This document shows, one piece after another, positions 57,242-64,000 of a DNA stretch of 64,000 nucleotides. The position numbers and the translations under genes were made by a program. The notes below the pieces were generated by a model, which was not told the DNA's origin, made no database searches, and was given only the letters and a program-made list of their open reading frames with translations. Within the stretch, counting starts at the first letter, position 1. Each line of letters opens with the position of its first letter. The DNA is from SHXO01 sp964523885 (GTDB taxonomy: Bacteria > Pseudomonadota > Gammaproteobacteria > Burkholderiales > SHXO01): assembly GCA_964523885.1 (NCBI GenBank), contig CAZFYX010000108.1, positions 1-64,000 on the forward strand. The letters run 5' to 3'.

Positions 57242-57949
57242 TTGTCGACATGGCTGCTGGACGGGTTGTACGGCGAGATCGCGCTGCGCCTGGCCGCGGC
57301 GCTGGTGATCGGCGCGCTGATCGGGCTCGAGCGCAGCTATCACGGCCGGCCTGCCGGGTTCCGCACGCATGCGCTGGTATGCCTGTCGACCAGCCTGCTG
57401 ATGCTGGTGACGGTGTTCGAATCGCACTGGTTCGATGCCGCCGTGACCGGACGCGTGACGCTCGACCCCACCCGGATGGCGCAGGGGATCATGACCGGCA
57501 TCGGCTTTCTCGGGGCTGGTGCCATCATCAAGGACGGGCTCACGGTCCGCGGCCTGACCACCGCTGCTTCGATCTGGATCACGGCGGCGATCGGCATCCT
57601 GATGGGGATCGGCTTCTACTATCCGGCCGTTCTCACGACCCTGCTGGTGCTGGGGACCCTGTCGGTGTTCCGCTGGATCGAGTCGTGCATCCCGGCGCTG
57701 TTCTATGCGCACTTCTACGTGCGCTTCGCCCCCGACGCGAGGATGGATGAGACGGAGCTTCGGAGACTGATCACCGGCCACGGCTTCAGCGTCGCCAACC
57801 TCGGGTACCGGCTGGACCGGGGCGCCGGCTTCGTCGAGTACCGGATGGTGATCCGCACCCAGCGCGTGGAGAACGCACGGGTGCTGGCCGAATCGCTCTG
57901 CCGCCTCGACAGCGTCAAGGAGTTCCGGATTGCGCCCTCGGGGGATTAG
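57242..57949 (+). CDS. MgtC/SapB-family membrane protein
   Basis: The protein has 235 residues. TTG 57242 is chosen as start because GAGGG (57230-57234) is 7 bases upstream; a GTG at 57212 is the other option. Helices are seen at about 14-30, 43-62, 70-90, 100-140. Family motifs: ALIGLERSYHGRPAGFRTHA, then GIMTGIGFLGAGAIIKDGLT with VRGLTTAASIWITAAIGILM. MgtC proteins regulate Mg2+ handling or F-type ATPase. The C-terminal ACT-like domain (about 170-235) is present. It converges on cysA. Confidence 0.88.
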   Translation: MSTWLLDGLYGEIALRLAAALVIGALIGLERSYHGRPAGFRTHALVCLSTSLLMLVTVFESHWFDAAVTGRVTLDPTRMAQGIMTGIGFLGAGAIIKDGLTVRGLTTAASIWITAAIGILMGIGFYYPAVLTTLLVLGTLSVFRWIESCIPALFYAHFYVRFAPDARMDETELRRLITGHGFSVANLGYRLDRGAGFVEYRMVIRTQRVENARVLAESLCRLDSVKEFRIAPSGD

Positions 57950-57954
57950 CCCGG

Positions 57955-59109
57955 CTACCAGATCACCGTGCCCATCGGCGCCAAGGGTACTTCCTCGGCC
58001 GGCGCCGAGGCGCGGGCCTGCGCGGGCGCCGTGGCTGGTGCGGGCGCAGCCTCGTCCACGAACACCCGCATGCGCCGCGGCCGCACCAGGAGCGTTTCGC
58101 CGACCTTGAGGTTGAGCGCGCGGGCACGGGGAGCGGGGATCTCGGCTTCCAGGACCTGCGCACTGTCCTCCCGTTCCAGCTCCAGGCGTGCAGTCGGGCC
58201 GACCACCAGCAGCCGGCTCAATTGCACCGGCAACCCGGTCTGGCCGGGCGAGAAACGCTCGATCTCGATGTCGTGCGGCCGAGCGAAGGCCACCGCCGGC
58301 GCATCCTGGATGTCCTCGTGCCCAGGCGCGTCGATGGATACCGGGCCGGTTTCAAAGCGCCCGTTGTCGGCGCGGCCGTGGAACACGTTGACCGTGCCGA
58401 GGAAGCCGTAGACGAACGGCGAGGCGGGACGTTCGTATACTTCGTCGGGCGTGCCCACCTGCTCGACCTTGCCCTTGTTCATCAGCACCACCTGGTCGGC
58501 GACCTCGAGGGCTTCCTCCTGGTCGTGGGTGACGAAGATGCTGGTGATGTGCAGCTCGTCGTGCAGGCGGCGCAGCCAGCGGCGCAGCTCCTTGCGCACC
58601 TTCGCGTCCAGGGCGCCGAACGGCTCGTCGAGCAGCAGCACCCTGGGCTCGACGGCGAGCGCACGCGCCAGGGCAATGCGCTGCCGCTGCCCACCCGACA
58701 GCTGATGCGGATAGCGGTCGGCCAGCCAGTCGAGCTGCACGAGCTGGAGCAGCTCCATGACCTTCTCGCGGATCTTCGCGTTGGACGGACGCTCCGCGCG
58801 TGGCTTGACGCGCAGGCCGAAGGCGACGTTCTCGAACACGGTCATGTGCCGGAACAGCGCGTAGTGCTGGAAGACGAAGCCGACCTGGCGCTCGCGCACG
58901 TCCTGGTCGGAGGCGTCCTCGCCGTGGAACAGCACCGAGCCGCTGTCGGGCGTCTCCAGTCCGGCAATGATGCGCAACAGCGTGGTCTTGCCGCAGCCGG
59001 ACGGGCCGAGCAGCGCGACCAGCTGACCGGACGGAAACGACAGGCTCACGTCGTCCAGCGCGGTGAAGGTGCCGAACTGCTTGTTGATGTGGTTGACTTC
59101 GATGCTCAT
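57955..59109 (-). CDS. cysA: Sulfate/thiosulfate ABC transporter ATP-binding protein
   Basis: The protein has 384 residues. ABC domain: LLGPSGCGKTTLLRIIAGLE (Walker A), LSGGQRQRIALARALAVEPR (signature), LLLDEPFGALDAKVRKELRR (Walker B). The C-terminal half holds a TOBE-like regulatory domain and an extra Ala-rich tail. It powers sulfate uptake by CysTW and Sbp. It is the last gene of the leftward operon, 19 bases after cysW. Confidence 0.95.
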   Translation of the reverse strand: MSIEVNHINKQFGTFTALDDVSLSFPSGQLVALLGPSGCGKTTLLRIIAGLETPDSGSVLFHGEDASDQDVRERQVGFVFQHYALFRHMTVFENVAFGLRVKPRAERPSNAKIREKVMELLQLVQLDWLADRYPHQLSGGQRQRIALARALAVEPRVLLLDEPFGALDAKVRKELRRWLRRLHDELHITSIFVTHDQEEALEVADQVVLMNKGKVEQVGTPDEVYERPASPFVYGFLGTVNVFHGRADNGRFETGPVSIDAPGHEDIQDAPAVAFARPHDIEIERFSPGQTGLPVQLSRLLVVGPTARLELEREDSAQVLEAEIPAPRARALNLKVGETLLVRPRRMRVFVDEAAPAPATAPAQARASAPAEEVPLAPMGTVIW

Positions 59110-59128
59110 GGCCGGGTCTCTCGCGGCA

Positions 59129-60040
59129 TCACTGCGGACTTTCGGGCGACAGCGCTGCGGCCAGGGCCAGCTCCCGCCGCGTCTTCCACTCGACCGCGCT
59201 CTTGAGCAGCAGCGTGACCAGGGCGAGGAGGGCGAGCAGGGAGGCCACCGCGAACGCTGCGGCGAAGTTGTATTCGTTGTAGAGGATCTCGACGTGCAGG
59301 GGCATGGTGTTGGTCAGGCCGCGGACGTGGCCGGAGACGACCGAGACGGCACCGAACTCGCCCATCGCCCGCGCGTTGCACAGGATCACCCCGTAGAGCA
59401 GGCCCCACTTGATGTTGGGCAGGGTGACGCGGCAGAACATCTGCCAGCCCGAGGCGCCCAGCACCCGCGCGGCCTCTTCCTCCTCGCTGCCCTGCGCCTG
59501 CATCAGCGGGATGAGCTCGCGGGCGATGAACGGGAAGGTGACGAAGATCGTGGCCAGCACGATGCCCGGCACGGCGAAGATGATCCTGATGTCGTGGTCC
59601 TGCAGCCAGGGGCCGAACCAGCCCTGGGCGCCGAACATGAGCACGTAGATCAAACCCGAGATCACCGGCGAGACCGCGAAGGGCAGGTCGATCAGCGTGA
59701 TCAGCAGGCTCTTGCCGCGGAACTCGAACTTGGCGATTGCCCAGGCTGCCGCGACGCCGAACACCAGGTTGGCCGGCACCGCGATGGCTGCGACCAGCAG
59801 CGTGAGGCGGATCGCGGCCAGGGCATCGGGCTCGACCAGCGCGGCCAGGTAGGTCTGCACGCCTTTGCGGAAGGCCTCGGTGAACACGGCGGCCAGCGGC
59901 ACGACCAGGAACACGGCCAGGAACGCCAGCGCGACGGCGATCAAGGTCCAGCGGATCCAGGCCGGCTCGGCCGTGGCTGGGTTGCGCGCGGCTGCCGGTG
60001 CGGCGGCAGCGCCGGGCAGGGGAAGGGTGGCGGCGCTCAT
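59129..60040 (-). CDS. cysW: Sulfate ABC transporter permease CysW
   Basis: The protein has 303 residues with six helices. The permease loop GSEEEEAARVLGASGWQMFC then RVTLPNIKWGLLYG is the EAA motif that docks to CysA. VVSGHVRGLTNTMPLHVEIL identifies CysW. An N-terminal Ala/Pro tail (1-25) precedes the first helix. One base separates it from cysT. Confidence 0.93.
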   Translation of the reverse strand: MSAATLPLPGAAAAPAAARNPATAEPAWIRWTLIAVALAFLAVFLVVPLAAVFTEAFRKGVQTYLAALVEPDALAAIRLTLLVAAIAVPANLVFGVAAAWAIAKFEFRGKSLLITLIDLPFAVSPVISGLIYVLMFGAQGWFGPWLQDHDIRIIFAVPGIVLATIFVTFPFIARELIPLMQAQGSEEEEAARVLGASGWQMFCRVTLPNIKWGLLYGVILCNARAMGEFGAVSVVSGHVRGLTNTMPLHVEILYNEYNFAAAFAVASLLALLALVTLLLKSAVEWKTRRELALAAALSPESPQ

Positions 60041-60041
60041 C

Positions 60042-60932
60042 TCAGCCCCGGCCCATCCGGTTGCGGCTCCACCACTGCAGCAGGTTGATCAGCAGCAGCA
60101 GCGCGAACGAGATCACCAGCATCGCCACCGCCACCGAGGTGGCGCCGACGTAGTCGTATTGCTCCAGCTTGATGATGATGAGCAGCGGCGCGATCTCGGA
60201 CACCATCGGCATGTTGCCGGCGATGAAGATCACCGAGCCGTACTCCCCGACCGCGCGCGCGAACGCGAGCGTGAAACCAGTCAGCAGGGCAGGTCCGATC
60301 GCGGGCAGGATCACGCGCTGGAAGGTCTGCAGCCGGGTTGCGCCCAAGGTGGCGGCGGCTTCCTCCAGCTCGGACTCCACGTCCTCGAGCACCGGTTGGA
60401 CCGTTCGCACGACGAAGGGCAACCCGATGAAGGTGAGCGCGACGATCACGCCCAGTGGCGTGAATGCGACCTTGATGCCGAGCGGTTCGAGGAACTGGCC
60501 GAGCCAGCCGTTGCCCGCGTAGATGGCGGTGAGCGCGATGCCCGCGACCGCCGTGGGCAGCGCGAAGGGCAGGTCGACGAGCGCGTCGGCGATGCGCCGT
60601 CCCGGGAAGCGGTAGCGCACCAGCACCCAGGCGACCAGCAGCCCGAACCCCGCATTGACCAGCGCAGCGATGAAGGAGGCGCCGAAGGACAGCTCCAGCG
60701 CGGCGAGCACCCGCGGTGCGCTGACGGTGGCCCAGAACGCATCCCAGCCCGCCGTTGCCGACTTGAAGAACGCCGCGGAGAGCGGAAGCAGCACGATCAG
60801 CGACAGGTACAGCACGGTGCAGCCCAGCGCGAGCCCGAAGCCGGGCAGCACGCTCGGCCGGCGGAAGCGCCACCCGGCGCCCGGCGGCGGGCCGGGGATC
60901 GGCGAAGAGGACAGTGTGGATGCGGTGCTCAT
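60042..60932 (-). CDS. cysT: Sulfate ABC transporter permease CysT (CysU)
   Basis: The protein has 296 residues with six helices. The EAA motif is ELEEAAATLGATRLQTFQRV then ILPAIGPALLTGFTLAFARA. AVGEYGSVIFIAGNMPMVSE is CysT-specific. It pairs with CysW in the inner membrane to pass sulfate. It starts 83 bases after the sbp stop, with a hairpin between them that may lower its expression relative to sbp. Confidence 0.93.
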   Translation of the reverse strand: MSTASTLSSSPIPGPPPGAGWRFRRPSVLPGFGLALGCTVLYLSLIVLLPLSAAFFKSATAGWDAFWATVSAPRVLAALELSFGASFIAALVNAGFGLLVAWVLVRYRFPGRRIADALVDLPFALPTAVAGIALTAIYAGNGWLGQFLEPLGIKVAFTPLGVIVALTFIGLPFVVRTVQPVLEDVESELEEAAATLGATRLQTFQRVILPAIGPALLTGFTLAFARAVGEYGSVIFIAGNMPMVSEIAPLLIIIKLEQYDYVGATSVAVAMLVISFALLLLINLLQWWSRNRMGRG

Positions 60933-60949
60933 GTGCGTGCTTGCGCGAA

Positions 60950-60981
60950 GGGATCAAAAGGCCGCCGGCCCGTGGGCCGGC
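60950..60981 (-). terminator. Intra-operon hairpin between sbp and cysT
   Basis: On the minus strand GCCGGCCC/GGGCCGGC (60964-60981) forms a strong hairpin followed by GGCCTTTTG. It lies between sbp and cysT and could be a partial terminator or an mRNA-stabilising stem, giving more binding protein than permease. Confidence 0.6.
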
Positions 60982-61015
60982 GCAAATTTCCCACCTCCGA
61001 CAGGGGAAAGTCGTA

Positions 61016-62026
61016 TCAGCCGCCCGGGGTATAGATCTGGTCGAACACGCCACCGTCGGCGAAGTGGGTGGCCTGGGCCTTCTGCCAGCCGCCGAACACC
61101 TCGTCCACGGTGAACAGGCTCACCTTGATGAACTGGCTCGCGTAACGCGCCGCAGCGGCTTCGAGGCGCGGGCGGTAGTAGTGCCTGCCGGCGATGTCCT
61201 GGCCCTCGGGGCTGTAGAGGTACTCGAGGTAGGCCTGGGCCACCTTGCGCGTGCCGCGGCGGTCGACCACGCGGTCAACCACTGCGACCGGCGGTTCGGC
61301 CAGGATAGAGACCGAGGGCACCACGAGCTGGAACTTGTCCGGACCGAGCTCCTTCACGGCGAGGTAGGCCTCGTTCTCCCAGGACACGATCACGTCGCCG
61401 ATGCCGCGTTCGGTGAACGTCGTGAGCGAGCCGCGCGCGCCGGTGTCGAGGACGGGCACGTTCCGGTAGAGCTTCTGCACGAACTCCCGTGCCCTGGCTT
61501 CGTTGTTGCCGGAGGACTTGAGCGCGTAGCCCCAGGCGGCGAGGTAGTTCCAGCGCGCCCCACCCGAAGTCTTCGGATTGGGGGTGACGACCGCTACGCC
61601 AGGCCGGACCAAGTCGTTCCAGTCCTTGATCCCCTTGGGGTTGCCCTTGCGCACCAGGAACACGATCGTGGACGTGTACGGCGCACTGTTGTTCGGCAGG
61701 CGCTTCTGCCAGTCCTTCGGCAGCAGCCGGCCGCGCTGAGCGAGGGCGTCGACGTCATAGGCCAGTGCGAGGGTGACGACGTCGGCGTCGAGGCCGTCGA
61801 TCACCGAGCGCGCCTGCTTGCCCGAGCCGCCGTGCGACTGCTTGATCGTCACGGTCTCGCCGGTGGTCTGCTTCCAGTGCCTGGCGAAGGCCTCGTTGAA
61901 GTCCTTGTACAGCTCCCGGGTCGGGTCGTAGGAGACGTTGAGCAGCGAGACGTCTGCATGCCCGGGCGCAGCGGCGAGGCCGCCACCCAGCACCGCCAGG
62001 GAGAGCAGGAATGCTTGCAACCGCAT
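61016..62026 (-). CDS. sbp: Periplasmic sulfate-binding protein
   Basis: The protein has 336 residues from ATG 62026 (a longer frame up to 62062 adds 12 non-signal residues). Signal peptide 1-24. Sulfate-binding motifs: LLNVSYDPTRELYKDFNEAF, TIKQSHGGSGKQARSVIDGL, then TVFLVRKGNPKGIKDWNDLV-like and TPNPKTSGGARWNYLAAWGY. It captures sulfate in the periplasm for CysTWA. The sequence is nearer Sbp than the thiosulfate-binding CysP. It is the first gene of the operon. Confidence 0.94.
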   Translation of the reverse strand: MRLQAFLLSLAVLGGGLAAAPGHADVSLLNVSYDPTRELYKDFNEAFARHWKQTTGETVTIKQSHGGSGKQARSVIDGLDADVVTLALAYDVDALAQRGRLLPKDWQKRLPNNSAPYTSTIVFLVRKGNPKGIKDWNDLVRPGVAVVTPNPKTSGGARWNYLAAWGYALKSSGNNEARAREFVQKLYRNVPVLDTGARGSLTTFTERGIGDVIVSWENEAYLAVKELGPDKFQLVVPSVSILAEPPVAVVDRVVDRRGTRKVAQAYLEYLYSPEGQDIAGRHYYRPRLEAAAARYASQFIKVSLFTVDEVFGGWQKAQATHFADGGVFDQIYTPGG

Positions 62027-62110
62027 GGGAGCTCCGATCGAACACCGTTCTGGTCCAGGCACTTGCGTGTCCCGGGAGCGACGAACGATACCGAAGCCGC
62101 TGCGGTGCGA

Positions 62111-62131
62111 GAACGAATTAGATGTTCGTTC
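62111..62131. promoter_or_regulatory. 7-7-7 inverted repeat upstream of sbp
   Basis: GAACGAA (62111-62117) and TTCGTTC (62125-62131) are perfect inverse complements with a 7-base spacer. They lie 84 bases upstream of the sbp start, in a gap of 443 bases (62027-62469) that holds no gene. A GGTTAT at 62144-62149 is nearby. It is a possible operator for sulfur regulation or for the divergent GGDEF gene. Confidence 0.45.
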
Positions 62132-62469
62132 CTAAGACTTCGCGGTTATTTGCCGGCGGTCTCGGCCCGGTGCTCCGGCGCGAGGTCGCCAGAGTCCCGG
62201 GGTTTCTGGTGGGGCCAGACAGGTGGCCGAAACCCGGCTGCGGTCGGCGCGGTCCTGGCGCGGGGACCGGGCAGCGGGAGGCTGGCGGGGCGGCCGGGCG
62301 CACGTGGTGAGCTTGGCACACCTCCAATATCGTCCGGCGGCGACGCGCGCCAGCGCCGGGATGCCGTCAAGAAATCTGCGCTCGCGCCGATGCTGCAAGG
62401 GATCAGCCGCGCTCCGTCTGCGCAGCAGCCGGGGCTGGCGAGGCGAATGACAACCACGGAGAGACCGTC

Positions 62470-64000
62470 TTGACCGACCCTGCCGCCGACCTGTTCTCGG
62501 AGTCGCGCTACCGCATCCTGGTGGAGCACGCTCCGGAGGCCATCGTGGTGCTGGACGTGGGAGCGGGGCGCTTCATCGACTGCAACGACAACGCGGTGCG
62601 CCTGTTCGGACGCCCGCGGGAGGAGTTGCTCAGGTTCGGTCCGATCCAGCTGTCCGCCCCGGTGCAGCCCGACGGCCAGGACGCCGCCGAGTCCGGGCTG
62701 CGCCGCATCGCCCAGGCGCTGCGCGGCGACGCCCCAGCCTTCGAATGGCTGCATCGGCACGCCGAGGGGCACGACGTCCATTGCGAGGTGCGCCTGGTGC
62801 GCATCCCGGACGCGGGTCGGGAACTGGTGCGCGGAAGCATCCTCGACATCGGGGAGCGCAAGCGCATGGAAGCGGCCTTGCGGATCTCCGAGGCCAAGTA
62901 CTCGACGGTGTTCCGCACCTGCCCGGAGGCGATCGTCATCTCCACCGAGGCAGACGGCGTCTACGTGGAGGTCAACGAGGCCTACGAGCGCATCTCCGGG
63001 TACCGCCGGGAGGACGTGATCGGCCGGTCGGGCCTGGACATCGGCATCTGGGTCGACGCGAACGACCGCCGAGAGATGATCCGGCGCCTGCGCGCAGACG
63101 GCAGGGTGGAGGGCTTCGAGTGCCGCGTGCGGCGCGCCGACGGGGAGATCGCGATGACGCGCCTGTCGGCGAGCCGGTTCATGCTGCAGGGCGCGCCGCA
63201 CCTGGTGCTGATCGCGCGCGACATCACCGCCGAGAAGGCCCAGCAGGAAAGCCTGCGTCTGGCCGCCCGGGTGTTCGAGAGCACGGCGGAGGGCATCCTC
63301 ATCACCGATCCGGCCGAGCGCATCGTCGCGGTGAACCGGGCGTTCACCGAGATGACCGGCTACGCCGAGGCCGAGGTCCGCGGTCAGCGTCCCACCGTGC
63401 TGGGGGCAGACCGTCACGATGATCGCTTCTTCGCCCAGATGTGGGAGGCCCTGCACCGCAGTGGCCGCTGGCAGGGCGAGATGTGGAACCGCTCCAAGTC
63501 CGGCGAGGTGCGGCCCTACCTGCTCACCATCAGCGCGCTCAAGGACGAGCAGGGGATGGTGCTCAACTACATCGGGGTGATGCGCGACATCTCCAACATC
63601 AAGCAGTCGCAGGAGCAGCTCGAGCTGCTGGCCAACTACGATCCGCTCACCGGGCTGGGCAACCGCAACCTGTTCCTCACCCACCTCAAGGCCGGGATCG
63701 AACGCGCCGCCCGCCACGAGCGCAAGCTGGCGCTGATCTTCATCGACCTCGACAACTTCAAGGTCATCAACGACACCCTGGGCCACGACGTCGGCGACGT
63801 GCTGCTGTCCGAGGTCGCGCGCCGCCTGAAGGGCGCGGTGCGGCAGGAGGACATCGTGTGCCGGCTGGGCGGCGACGAGTTCACCGTCTACGTGCAGGAC
63901 TTCGAGGACCCGCAGTCGCTCACCAGCACCGCGCAGCGCCTGGTGCAGGCCACGGCCGAGCCTTACCAGATCTCCGGCCACGACATCTTCGTCACGGCAA
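62470..64000 (+). CDS. PAS-PAS-PAS-GGDEF signalling protein, cut by window end
   Basis: The frame starts at TTG 62470 (GGAGA upstream) and runs out of the window at residue 510. Three PAS domains lie at about 10-135, 140-255 and 262-380. The third has MTGYAEAEVRGQRPTVLGAD. The GGDEF domain begins near residue 388 (DPLTGLGNRNLFLTHLKAGI) and has the intact GGDEF at 467-471 (RLGGDEFTVY), so it should make cyclic di-GMP. An EAL domain may follow outside. The PAS domains are likely sensors of redox or small ligands. It is divergent from sbp. Confidence 0.93.
   Translation, partial: MTDPAADLFSESRYRILVEHAPEAIVVLDVGAGRFIDCNDNAVRLFGRPREELLRFGPIQLSAPVQPDGQDAAESGLRRIAQALRGDAPAFEWLHRHAEGHDVHCEVRLVRIPDAGRELVRGSILDIGERKRMEAALRISEAKYSTVFRTCPEAIVISTEADGVYVEVNEAYERISGYRREDVIGRSGLDIGIWVDANDRREMIRRLRADGRVEGFECRVRRADGEIAMTRLSASRFMLQGAPHLVLIARDITAEKAQQESLRLAARVFESTAEGILITDPAERIVAVNRAFTEMTGYAEAEVRGQRPTVLGADRHDDRFFAQMWEALHRSGRWQGEMWNRSKSGEVRPYLLTISALKDEQGMVLNYIGVMRDISNIKQSQEQLELLANYDPLTGLGNRNLFLTHLKAGIERAARHERKLALIFIDLDNFKVINDTLGHDVGDVLLSEVARRLKGAVRQEDIVCRLGGDEFTVYVQDFEDPQSLTSTAQRLVQATAEPYQISGHDIFVTA

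Overview
This is a high-GC proteobacterial chromosome segment. The lineage looks betaproteobacterial. The evidence is the sulfate-assimilation order (CbiX, siroheme methyltransferase, cysN, cysD, cysH, DUF934, sulfite reductase, cysB), the Gcr-type membrane 'site-specific recombinase', a small basic MxKPNYAFxKRQR-type protein, and a single-subunit style sulfite reductase. Genus cannot be fixed from the sequence. No rRNA, tRNA or CRISPR array was recognised.

Left part (1-15134): an integron gene-cassette array without a visible integrase. At least 13 attC recombination sites (R'' box GCCCAAC/GCCGAAC, R' box GTTGGGC/GTTCGGC, imperfect palindrome between them) separate short genes that are nearly all on the + strand. 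Cargo includes a Phd-like/Doc pair, HicBA, two BrnTA pairs (one with a frameshifted toxin), TumEA, an orphan XRE antitoxin-like protein, a HEPN-domain protein with an Rx4H motif, a DUF4365-like putative nuclease, several unknown membrane or secreted proteins, and a 56-residue protein made of five 11-residue repeats. An IS1182-family element sits inside one attC. Between about 9.4 and 12.2 kb the array is interrupted by a minus-strand block of ordinary chromosomal type (SAM methyltransferase, RluF-like pseudouridine synthase, remnant of a persulfide dioxygenase-like gene).

Middle part (15.4-41.1 kb): mostly housekeeping and accessory genes. These include DUF302, two SnoaL/NTF2-like proteins flanking a COMT-like methyltransferase, a PPC-domain protein, an FMN-binding oxidoreductase, a YbfB-type MFS permease coupled to a macro-domain protein, an enoyl-CoA hydratase, FIST plus DUF599, MAPEG, an amidase, SapC, cupins, a GH13 alpha-glucosidase, a PqaA-like protein, an AI-2E-family permease, lipoproteins, Gcr and AcpH, and a TauD/TfdA dioxygenase.

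Right part (41.1-64 kb): sulfur assimilation. A leftward cluster carries siroheme synthesis (CbiX, CobA), sulfate activation (CysND), APS reductase (CysH), DUF934, sulfite reductase and CysB. Close by are a YezD-like small protein, an OprP-like porin and a YeeE/YedE pair. A second leftward operon, sbp-cysT-cysW-cysA, encodes sulfate uptake. Together they would take sulfate from the outer membrane to sulfide. A MarR-MFS-cupin group, a flavin monooxygenase, OsmC and an MgtC/SapB protein lie between the two clusters. The window ends inside a three-PAS GGDEF protein.
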